Assembly: GCA_916700875.1 (NCBI GenBank)
Contig: CAKAKS010000190.1
Location: 372,001 to 436,000 of the forward strand
DNA from: Sebastes aleutianus
Lineage: Eukaryota; Chordata; Actinopteri; Perciformes; Sebastidae
Direction: 5' to 3'
Length of the DNA stretch: 64,000 nt
A model generated the notes under the pieces. It saw only the letters and a list, made by a program, of their open reading frames with translations, made no database searches and was not told the DNA's origin. Position 1 is the stretch's first letter. Each line of letters begins with the position of its first letter. This document shows positions 47,525-58,700 of this stretch, one piece after another. Made by a program: the position numbers and the translations under genes.

Positions 47525-48358
47525 ACCGGAAATCATCTTCAAAATAAAAAACTACACATTTTTAACAATGTGTTGGAATCAAAATTACAGCAAAACAGCA
47601 GCATTTTTAAAATTTGTATTCACTAAAATATACAATTAAACATTTTTTTTGTTTACTCATGTATTTTACGTAATATATTAGACCAACTGCACCATATCTT
47701 CTTCAACATATATTTATTTTGAAATTGACGTTGTTGGGAAAAGGCAGTGGATCGACCGTTGGAAAAGCTAAGCTATTGAAAAAGCAGCCGTTGCATTACC
47801 GGAAATCATCTTCAAAATAAAAAAATACACATTTTTCACAATGTGTTTGAATCAAAATCACACCCAAAAAGCAGCATTTTTTAAATTTGTATTCACTAAA
47901 ATATACAATTGAACATTTTTGTATGTTAACTCCTGTGCTTTACGTGATATATCACAACAAATGCACCATATCTTCTTCAACATATATTTATTTTGAAATA
48001 CATAAAACGGAAGTGTGTTGTTTTGTTGCGTCATACTTGACGTTGTTGGGAAAAGCCAAGCAGTGGACCGACCGTTGGAAAAGCTAAGCTATCCAAAAAA
48101 ACAGCCAGTGCATTACCGGAAATTGCCTTCAAAATAAAAAACTACCCATTTTGACAATGTGTTTGAATCAAAATCACAGCAAAACAGCAGCATTTTTTAT
48201 TTTTATTCACTAAAATATACAATTTCACACATATTTATGTTTTCTCCTTTGCTTTACGTAATATATTACACCAACTGCACCATATCTTCTTCAACATATA
48301 TTTATTTTGAAATATACAAACGGAAGTGTGTTGTTTTGTTGCGTCAAACTTGACGTTA
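47525..48358. repeat. Tandem array in the vezt-fgd6 promoter interval, three copies
   Basis: Units of about 270-320 bp start at accggaaat (47525, 47798 and 48115). They share caccatatcttcttcaacat and acgttgttgggaaaag, and the second and third also carry acggaagtgtgttgttttgttgcgtca. The third copy is broken by the insertion at 48366. The units carry ETS-like (accggaaat, cggaagtg) and CRE-like (tgacgt) words. Confidence 0.85.
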
Positions 48359-48365
48359 TTGGGAA

Positions 48366-49505
48366 TAGTGATGGGAATTCCGGCTCTTTTTAGTGAGCCA
48401 AATCATTCGGCTCTTCATTTTACCACTTCTGCCTTTTATAATTCAGCCAAATTTAGCGGTGTTTTGACCTGTGATTAGTATGTGTGCACATATATCACTT
48501 AAATTATTCAATTTAATTATACTAAACCTTATAATTTCCAGAATACCATAATTTTACATGCTGCTTCGTTTCCGACTGTCACTCATCTTGTCTGCTATTC
48601 GTGCACCGCACCGCAACGCAACGCTCCGCACCTCAGCGCACCGCCCCTCCCTGTTTAATGGTATGATCCTTATCTGTCATCACCTGATTGGTCGCATGGA
48701 CGTCATGAATACAACATTCAGTCACAGTCAGTGCATGGAGTGCCCGTGGCGCGGAGAAAATTGTGCTATCATTCTGCCTTGAACTAATTAAAGGGACTGT
48801 TTGTAAGAATCAGAAGAGCTTGTTAACAGCGACATCTGTGGCCGTTAAGTCAACGAAAGTCAGCGTCGGGCTCGCGCTTGCTCGCTCTAAATAGACATGA
48901 ACGAGCGTCGCTCAAAACAGTGAGGCGACACACATCAGCTAAAACCACAACATCCCTTTATATTTCACCTGCTTGGCAATAATGTTAGCTGACCAGACGG
49001 AGGTCTCTCCATGAATCACTGCTGTTCCTAGTGGAAGAGAAACGTTATCATCTCCGACCGGGTGCCGGAGGGAGAGAACCGGCACCCGGTCAGAGACGAT
49101 AAAGTAAGTCGCTGTGGAGCCCCGTCACTTCATAAGACACGGGAAACCTCTGTTGGTCTGGAGGAGCTGCAGCATTTATTTCTGCACAAACGTCCACTGT
49201 ACATTCACTAGATATTCTCAGAGCTACTAACTCTAACGCGCGGTGTGTGAGTGAAGGCCAGCAGGCAGAGGAGCAGAGTACAGCAGAGACTACGGACTCA
49301 CGCGAGCGCGCATATGAGCGTGCATATGCGAGTGCACATAGGAAACCGACCCGGTAGATTTATACGTGTTAAAAGTTACAAACAGTCCCTTTAAAGAAAA
49401 AAAAAAAAAAAACGGCTCTCGGTTCTCGGACGGGAGCCGGCTCTTATCGTTCACTTAAAAGAGCCGGCTCAATGAACCGACTCGTTCTTGACCGACACAT
49501 CAGTA
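48366..49505. mobile_element. hAT-like MITE inserted in the tandem array, itself interrupted
   Basis: The left end is tagtgatgggaattccggct and the right end inverts as tactgatgtg. Flanking 8-mers attgggaa (48358-48365) and gttgggaa (49506-49513) form a near-perfect hAT-size target duplication. Both ends carry agccggctc-type words. A second element occupies 48788-49394 inside it. No transposase ORF. Confidence 0.75.
48788..49394. mobile_element. TTAA-flanked MITE nested in the hAT-like element
   Basis: The terminal inverted repeat ttaaagggactgtttgtaa (48788-48806) is mirrored exactly by ttacaaacagtccctttaa (49376-49394), giving a TTAA at each border. The interior is GC-richer and non-coding. 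The right end also occurs at positions 75-139 of the window. Confidence 0.8.
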
Positions 49506-49621
49506 GTTGGGAAAAGCCGAGCACCGTGGCTGAAAAACTTTGGGGAAAAAATGGAAAAAGTAACAGGAGTAAAGACTTTATTATCCGAGCATCCGCTGGA
49601 GAGATAAAGGAACAACAGCGG

Positions 49622-49749
49622 ATGGATTTTCACCATGAAGTAGTTTTCTAACTGACAATGGTGTCGAAGGAGTCAAAGACGCGGATTTTGTCTCATTTCC
49701 ATTGAAAGTAAAGTTCCTCATGGAGAAAGGAGCCAGTCGGGAGTCATGA
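49622..49749 (+). promoter_or_regulatory. fgd6: Cluster of four upstream ORFs before fgd6
   Basis: ATGs at 49622 (9 codons), 49635 (2 codons, context caccATGa), 49658 (15 codons) and 49720 (9 codons) all end before or at the presumed main start. The last stop TGA (49747-49749) overlaps the main ATG (49746-49748) as ATGA. If this leader is transcribed, fgd6 translation should depend on leaky scanning or reinitiation. Confidence 0.5.
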
Positions 49750-52700
49750 GCACAGGTTGGTTTCTCAGCTAACTTAGCAACAAATCCTGCTGTGTGTTTA
49801 GCTAAAACTAAACACTTCTTGAGTTATAACGGACCACAGCATCCTCTCTATTTTTACCCAGTTAATTACAGTTTTTCCTTAATAACAGCTTTAAAAAAAA
49901 AGATATAAAAGAGGACCTCAATTTGAGTGCTTTCTCCATCATAACTCACAATCAAAAAATGTCCCTTTTCCGTTTGATATCACAGCTCCTGTTGCAGCTG
50001 GAGGGGGTTAAATCCTTTGTCTTAAAACATCTGTCCTGCCTGCTGTTCATGCAACAAGTCCGACTCCACAATAAGCTGTTAACATGTCAGATAAAACAGC
50101 TTTGCTTGCATGAATATTGCTGCCCTCAGTGATTTATGTGCAAAAGAGTTATTATGATTGTTTGTCTTTCTGCAACATACCTGGCAACAAGGCCGAACTC
50201 CACTTAAAAAAACTGTTATTTTAATGTTACTTCAGTTATTAGCAGATTTAAATCAGAGAGGACATATTTTATTAACTTAAATGGCATTAATAGCATGTGC
50301 TGGCAAATTCGGCTGATTGTTTGTCTTTCTACAACATACCTGGAGTTGCTTTTCACAGCGAAAACATAAGGCCGAACTCCACTTAAAAATCTGTTAGTTT
50401 AATGTTTAACTACAGTCATTAGCAGATTTATTTAAAAGGACATAGTTTATTAACTTAAATGGCATTGGTAGCATGTGCTGGCAAATTCGGCTTATAAATA
50501 AAGTGGAAAAAGTAACATCTGGATAAAGTTTTGGATTGATTCTTCTTGCTCACCACCGCAACCTCCATCCATGGTGATTTTTGATGTTTAGCAGATTTAT
50601 AACTTAAATGTTACTTCAGTTATTAGCAGATTCATATCAGCAAGGACATAGTTTATTAACTTAAATGGCATTGGTTGCATGTGCTGTTAAATTCGGCTTA
50701 TAAATAAAGGGAAAATATAAAAGTAACATCTGGATAAAGTTTTAGATTGTTTCTTGCTCACCACCGCCACCCATGGTGATTTTTTTGATATACATTTGGG
50801 TGAACCACTTCAGTTATTAGTAAATTTATAGCAGCAAGGACATAGTTTATTAACTTAAATAGCATTGGTAGGATGTGCTGGCAAATTCGGCTTATAAATA
50901 AAGTGGAAAAAGTCAAAAAAAGATGTATTTTTCGACATATCTGGCTTTGCTTTTCACAGCTGAAACATAAGGCCGAACTCCACTTAAAATGTAGTTAGTT
51001 TAATGTTTAACTTCAGTTATTAGCAGATTTATAGCAACGAGGACATAATTTATTAACTTTAATTGCATTAGTAGCATGTGCTGGCAAATTCGGCTTATAA
51101 ATAAAGTGAAAAAAGTAACATCTGGATAAAGTTTTTTAGATTGATTCTTCTTGCTTATGGTGATTTTTTGATATACATTTGGGTGAACTACTTCTTAAAG
51201 TTGAACTTTTCTAATATAACATGTATGCCGAATTGAAAAGGGGCTCTTAATGATTAGTAATACATGTTAATTACTGTTACATAACTTATATATTTTTGTT
51301 TTTAAGCACAATTACTTTCAATTTACTGTTTTTTGAACAGAGTTTGGAGCGAGGCTCTATCTGCAGCATGTACAGTAAATCGGGTGCAGAGCGGTTTTTT
51401 GGTCGTTGGCCTTTTCGGAAACATCCGCTCGATGACTCCACTTCTCGTGGTGTCGGCCAGCCAACAGTTTCAGCCAGTAGAGCGGAAAATATCGCCAACA
51501 ATCTCAATTCACAGCTTTTTATTAGTGTAGAGGCTGTTTTTTTTTTTTATTTAAACTTTATTTAACCAGGTTAATCAATGGGATTCTGCTTGTCTCATCA
51601 ACTTCAAATATTAGTAAATTATTAGTATTTATTTACAGTAAATATTTTAGTAATGGGGTGAGAATACATACAATAAAATACACTTTAGTGTAACTTAGTT
51701 CTGACAACAATACATGGCTCAAACAGACCTTAAAGAGTCATTTAATCATGACTTTTAGAAATACAGCAACACAAATTGTCAGAAAGAGAAACAGAAATAT
51801 GCCCTTTATATTTCTAATATTGGTTGCTGCTGGTGGAGTTTATACAATTTAATTTAGAGAAGAAGTAAAGACAAGCTAAGCTCTCTCAATAACAGGAAGG
51901 AAGAGACAATTCAATTGTGAATCTGAATTGAATAATCCAGTTTTACTTTGTATTTGCTGCCACAAGTGAGAGATGTAAACTCTCCAGTACTCATTCATGA
52001 GATAATCACTTTATAAATCGAAATGGTTGAGCGGATGTTTCATCATCCCTGAATTTATTTCACACATTAAACTCAAGCTTTCAGTTCTTCCCCTCTGACC
52101 CTAAGAGTGACCTTTTGACCTGACATCTTGCAGCTGTTAATGCTTTCATGTGATGACATGGTGTTGTATGATTCATTTAAAAGGAAGTGTGAGTTGACTT
52201 TTCTGTAAATCTCCTCCCTCTTCTTTATGTGCAGGTGTGAAGAAGCCTCCATTAGCTCCCAAACCTAAACTCCCATCTCCCACCAAACCCTCTCCCCCAC
52301 CCATCGCCCCCAAACCAGGCCTCCTCTCCCAGCCTTCGGTCGTCTCCCAACCCTCCCCTTCTACTCTCAAGAGGACAAAACCGGCCGTCGCCCCCAAACC
52401 GTGCATTCCCAAATCCCCCGCCTCGTCTCCCACTGTTTCACCCCCGCCACCCAAACCCGGTGAACCCTTTATCCTATCACAGGAAGCTTTAGGAGATAGC
52501 CTCTCGCTTCTCAACTCCAGAAATGGGATCTTATCAGAGGCGAGCAAACGTGACTCGGATTACATCATTCCCACCTGCTCCTGTGGGCTCCACCAGGACT
52601 GCTCCCAGTGCCAGCGTCTGGAAAACGGAAATACAACGAGCGATTTGCACGACGAGGTGTTGCAGAATGGGATTTCTACAGAAGGATTCGCAGGGACGAG

Positions 52701-55700
52701 GCCACAAGAGAAAGCAGAAAACCGAGAGGAGAGGGTAGATAAGGGTGACGGTGGAGGGATTAGCAAAAAGCCAAGGGATAAACCTCAAAGACAGAAACAC
52801 CTGGACAGGGGACTGGTTAACAAAGAGACACAGAGGACTGAGGAGACTTTAAAACACCAGGAAAGTGCTGTTAATGAACCCGATGTTTCAAAAGAGGATG
52901 TACAAACAGAGGCCCAAAACACAGATTTAACAGAGTCAGCCTGTGATGTTGCAGGCAGCATCATTGTCTCCCCGAGTATCACTCCTCATGAGTCTTCTGC
53001 AGAGTCCGTTCAGGAAGAAGTGCCTAGTGAGCCTATCAGCAGGTTACACCCTGATCTGCAGGTCCCTGCTGCCCCCAGTAAGCCTCTCCCGGTCCCTCAG
53101 CCACGCAGACTTAAAAAGCCAGCCCTGATGAGGCAGGATGGCGTGGAGGCCCAGGATCACATGGCGGAGGAACAAAAACAGGAGCTTGAGATGCGAGAGG
53201 ATGAGGGGAAAGTGAATCTAGCAGGTCTGTTTCTCAGTTCAGACGGCGAGGAGCTCAAACAGGACACATGTGACGACCTTTTACCCCAGGAAGACTTGGG
53301 AGACGATGAAACCGACGCACCCGTCCCCCCTCCTCGACAAACCTCCCTCTCACCTCGCCTTCACAGAACTATCCACTTGCCGCCCTCTCTCAACAAAAAC
53401 ACCTCCCACTCTTTAGTCCTGCTCTCACACGCCGACTCAACAAGCCACAAAAAGAGGGGCGAGGAGCACAAGGTGGTGGAGGATGAGGAGGACGGGTACG
53501 GCGACTTTGAGCGCTACCCGATCACTCACAGCCTCCCCAAACAGATCAAACTCGGCTGTCATCCTCCTCTGGCTAATGCGAGGAAAGCCTTCTCCGCCGA
53601 GGACCAGTGGTCGCCGAGGGCGCCCCCCAGAAAACCTCAGAGACACAGCCTGCCAACTCCACCTCCACCCTCGATCTGCCCTCCTGCACCTCCACACGCT
53701 AACACCCCGATGAGGGAGCTGCCCGCGCCTCCTCAGGAGAAAACAGCCTGGCGCTTCACCCGACCCTGCGTGACCTTCTTCAGCCGGCAGATTCCCACCA
53801 GGAGCAGTGTGCCGCCAAAGAGCAGAACTCCGACGCTGGGGGGGAAGCAGAGGGCGCAGTCTTTCTCTGCAGCTGACCTGGCAACCCGGGCCGACTCGAA
53901 GAGAAGCCTCTCATTCCGCAAGCTGCTGGAGCTCCGGCTGTCTGTCAAGATGCTGCCGAAACTGCTGGCGAAGGGGGGGCAGTCTCTGGACTGTACCAGC
54001 GTGGACTCACACCGGGTTGAGAAGAGCCTGGAGCGGCCCAGCAGCTGCATAGTGGAGTCCAATACCTGTGGAGAGAACGGAGAGGAGCCAGTGGAGTATG
54101 AGAACGTTCCTCTGTATGAGGAGATCCCAGAGTACATGAACCTGCCGTTCCACGGTGCGAGGCTGGGCTGGCCTCATGACCCCGACGGAGACGATTCAGA
54201 CATCTATGAGGTGCAGGACCCCTATCACAGGGGCTTCGACCACGAGTACGAAAGGTACGTTATCTCACATGTTAGAAGTTTGTAGACATCTGAATTAAGG
54301 GTGCAACTAATGATTATTATCATTTCTGATTAATCTATCTATTTTTGTGTCATTTTATGCATTTATTAGAGATTACAGTAGAGAGATGACTGAATTGAGG
54401 GAAGATGAAATGTCTTTCCAAAAATATTCAATTAACAGGGACATAAAACACAGAAAAATAGCAACTCTACTAAATCTACTAAATGACTGTTAATCGTTTA
54501 TCAAAATTGTTCATATTGTTGATTTATATTTTATCTATCAACTAATAGATTAACCGACTAAACGCTTCAGCACTCTCGTCTTTTTTTTAAATCATGCTTT
54601 TTATTGTTTCCTTAAGAAAAAAAATTACAACCTAAACCATAACAAATAAAATGTACATATAATAACAGATAGTTACTAAATTGTAAAGTAGTTGTAAAGT
54701 ATTCAAAAACAATGGAGGAGAAAAAAATTTAATAATGATAATAATAATAAAATACAAAATAAAAATATAATAAATTAAAATGATTACAATGGAGGAGAAC
54801 ATTTTAATAATAATTATAAAATAAAATTCACGCACCAGATTACTTATCTTGATCTTTTATCATCTTTCTAAGGTGTTACAGCTGTCGTGTCTAAAGAGGA
54901 CTTATCATCTCAGTCAGAATAAATCTCTCATCATAATAGAAAAGACTGAAAACTAGGGCTGGGTGATATGGAGAAAATCCAATATAACAATATGTTTTAA
55001 CAAATACCTCAATATTGATATTGAACGATATTGTAGGGTTGACTATTGGTGCTTTTACAAAATATTTACACAATGATATTTTTAATAAATAATAATCAGT
55101 AATGTGGATATAATGATTAGGTGGGTAAAGGCAAATAATAAACAGCCAGAACAGTCTGGTAAGTTCAGAAAATTACATCACTTTACTGTAATACAGCCTT
55201 TAAAACCAGGAAAAGACGGCATTTATGCCATATTACAATATCCGCAATCTAAGGCGATATCTAGTCTCCTATCACGGTATCAAATAATATCAATATATTG
55301 TCCAGCCCTATTGAAAGGTTTAACTGCCATTGTCAATGAAATTTCCCAGTTGAGTTCAAGAAAAGAGGCATGTTTATGCTGTGAGTAATGGCAGCTAGTG
55401 TGTGTGTGAGAGTTGATGTTGGCCCACAGCTGCTCTACAACACCTGCTGCCACTCTGTAATTCCAGGTGAGCCGTAGCTTCAGTGTGGGAACCGTGGCGT
55501 GCGACAGGTTGCACAGGTGACATTAGTGGTTTGCATTTACAAGAGTGTGAAAGTTGCCCTTTGAGCCAGTGGCGTTGGATTTGAATGGAGCATTGATGTG
55601 CAGCAGGTCGGCCTGTTTTCCTGTGGGTTATTTTCAGTGGCCAGGGCAGGAAATGTCTGAGAATCGCAGAAACGCCACACAGCTCTCTAGAACAGGGAAA

Positions 55701-58700
55701 ATAAACCTCCAGCAACCACCAGCCTCCTCCTCCTCCTCCTTCTCTTCCTCGGCCTGCACGCCCTCGCACTGCGTTTAGCCTCTTCCTAACCTCATCACTC
55801 CATTTCTCTCCTCTGTGTCTCTGAAGTGAGCTCTGTTCTCATCCAGCTAAATGAAAAAATAAATCTTCTTTTTACATCTCACCTGTGGAAAAGCAGCAGA
55901 TACATAATACATAGAAAGAAAAATAAAATATTTAAATTGAAGGATTTAAAGGACAGTGAACAGAACCAGTAAAAATAAGACAACGCCGTGGTAGCGATTT
56001 GTCAATCACAAGGTAGCCCCGCCCTAAAGCATACCTGCTTTATGGTCTATTTGACTCTAAATGGGACCATAATTTACTAAATGAACATCATGCTGTATTG
56101 AAGAAGACTTGAAACTAGCGATTGAGACCATAAACTCATGTTTACAATGTTTACTGAGGTAATAAATCAAGTGAGAAGTAGGCTCATTTTCTCATAGACT
56201 TCTATATAATCAGACTTCTTTTAGCAACCAGAGGAGTCGCCCCCTGCTGGCTGTTAGAAAGAATGCAAGTTTAAGGCACTTCAGCATTGGCTTCATTTCT
56301 CAGACCCGGAGGTTGGCGCCTAGAAGTGTTAATTAAAACAGTCAAGGGACAACATCAGCAAATTTCCCATGTCACATTGGTGCTATTAATGCTCCGGTTG
56401 AGCCACTCTGTTCTTGATATTAGGCCCAGACTGTTGTGATGTTCCCATGATAGGTGCCGTGCTTCCTGTTTTCCTCTGTCAGACTGAGGCTCTATGAGTG
56501 ATGAAGTCGAGGCCACGTTAGGTGACGACGTGAATCAGCCGTTGAAAAACAATTAAGATGTTCCCTGCTTCTTAATGCTGTCTGGTATGCAGCGGAGTGT
56601 TTCTGTGTCGGAGAGGAGAATCTGTAGTGTTTCCCAGGCATCTCAGCCTGTTAAGTTTATGTAAGTAGCCTCAGGCTGTAAACAAGTGGCGCTCTGTGCC
56701 GGATCCAGTGTGTTGGAATGCTCCACTATAGAGAAAGCATAAGGGAGGAAGAGCGAGTGTGTGTTACGATTTAGGTCAAAGAAACTGTTGGGAGGCACGT
56801 AAGAAAAACAAGGAAGTGGAGAGAGTGGGCTATTGCTGATGAGGGTGAAAGGAAATGTGAGAATTTTTGGAGTCCCACAGTCTTTCCTATCTCATATTTA
56901 TTCTGAGCCATCACCCTTTTCTCCAGGCCTCTATACAGAGAGTCGTGTAGGGAAGAGAAACAGCAGGACGGGGGATGAGGAGGTGAAATCAAAACACATT
57001 AACGCCTCCTCATTTCTTTGAAATCGGACAGCTTAATTGTAGAGTAAAGTTAAAAACATGAGTGACACACAAACACATGTTGGTGCTTGCTGTAACCTGG
57101 CAGACAACTCTTTCTGTGGGTAGAGCAGAGCCAGCATGTTGTCTCACTGCCAGCAGCAGGTCTATTAAGACGCAGGATTTAATCTCTTTAATCGGCAGAA
57201 ACAATATTATGGATATAAGCCTAACTTGGATATAATAATAAATAGGGCTGGGCAGTATGGCTGAAATCAATATTACAATTAGGGCTTTCACAATATCATA
57301 TATTCGTTGCCGAAAGAATTCATGGTGATGATATCATCGCTAGGGATGCACGGTACGGATTATTTTTCAGCCGATACCGATAACCGACACTGATAAAATA
57401 ACCGATAATTTCACATTTTTGTATTTTAAAAAGAAATTCATAATTTGTAGTTTTTGCACACCTGAGGTTAAAGATGAATGAATGAATATTCCATAGCTCT
57501 GAACTAATCAAGTATAAATGACATCACGATTGTTAACACAACAAAACCAGTTGAGAACAGTTCTGACTCTTCAAATGTTCATTTATTTTTTCTAGTAAAG
57601 TGCATCAAAAAACTTGTTTTGCAAATTGCAAATCGTGTTGTCTTTCTCTGAAGCTGTTAAAAACATCAACATATTCAACGTCATGTTTGGCTCTTTACTC
57701 AGCGTGCAGCGCTTTTGCTTCTTCTCTGTGTTTATTGCTGGATCACCAACCAACATTAAAGGTGCATACAGCCACCTACCAAAATGAAAACGCTGAAATG
57801 ATTCCTATTATAGATGTGTAATCAATGTTTTCCACCATACAAGACCTCTGAATGAGTTTCACTCTGACTCATATGCTTCTTGTGAGTAAAGATTAAGTTT
57901 GTTGTTCAATTTATCATTAAGTCCCCCTCTTGCACAAATCTTTAATCTTTATTTATCCAGGGAGTGTTTTCCTCCTCTGCAGCCCTGCCCTGCTTCTCAT
58001 TCACACATTTAAACATTCCTCATTAAGCAAAGCTAAATTCTGCTGCGTGTCTCTGTGTATGTTGTGTTGAATATGTTGAATGTGTGCAGTGGCTGGCTGG
58101 GGCAGGACGTCCACTCTGAGGAGGAGGAGATCAACAGTTCTGATGAAGAGGACAACAGCTCCACCTCCAGCAAGGAGCAGCTAGACGAGGCAGACCGACA
58201 GGTAATCACCTCCCTCTCAACTGCATTCAGTCATTATACAGCAATGACTATAAAGTAATAAAGTAATTAGGCATGTATAAAAGTGAAACTGAAACGTTTG
58301 TCAGAGCCTGGTGACGCATCATTTCTATGCTTGTTTAGGCCGATACCAAAACAATAAAAAGTTGTTTTTATACCGACCTGCTTTTGGTTTCCACCAGTGG
58401 AGTTTCCCTATTATAATCCTTGTTGGTAGATTTTTCAATAGCCGTTCCTTGAAGACTTTAAAAAAAAAAAAAAAAAGTTGGATGTCAACTTTTATTCTTT
58501 CAAAACTGGCCAGTCATTGCACATTTCAACAGAAATTATGGCTAAAATAAATAAGAACACACACTAATTGCACATATATTATACAGTATATTATAATGAA
58601 TCATATTAGCAGATAATGATTATTTTTATTATTGATTAATCTGACTATTATTTTGTTGATCATCAATTATTTGTTTTAGTTTCAGTTTAATGTTTTTGAC

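Larger units (their letters stand above)
54255..58089 (+). other. fgd6: fgd6 intron 2 with several interspersed repeats
   Basis: It contains a 'gtgcaactaatgatta' element (about 54299-54565), an element at 54952-55312, the dispersed repeat copy at 55986-56281 and a partial 'tagggctgggc' copy at about 57243-57290. A stretch near 57360-57410 with gccgataccgataaccga is another known repeat type. No independent gene is seen. Confidence 0.55.

Noticed and set aside
50215..51170. Regularly spaced repeats that might suggest a CRISPR array
   Set aside because: The whole unit of about 200 bp is repeated, there are no unique spacers, and the DNA is a vertebrate intron.
52173..52547. A minus-strand ORF of 124 codons opposite the fgd6 proline-rich exon
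   Set aside because: It mirrors the proline-codon-rich sense frame, so it is a compositional artefact.
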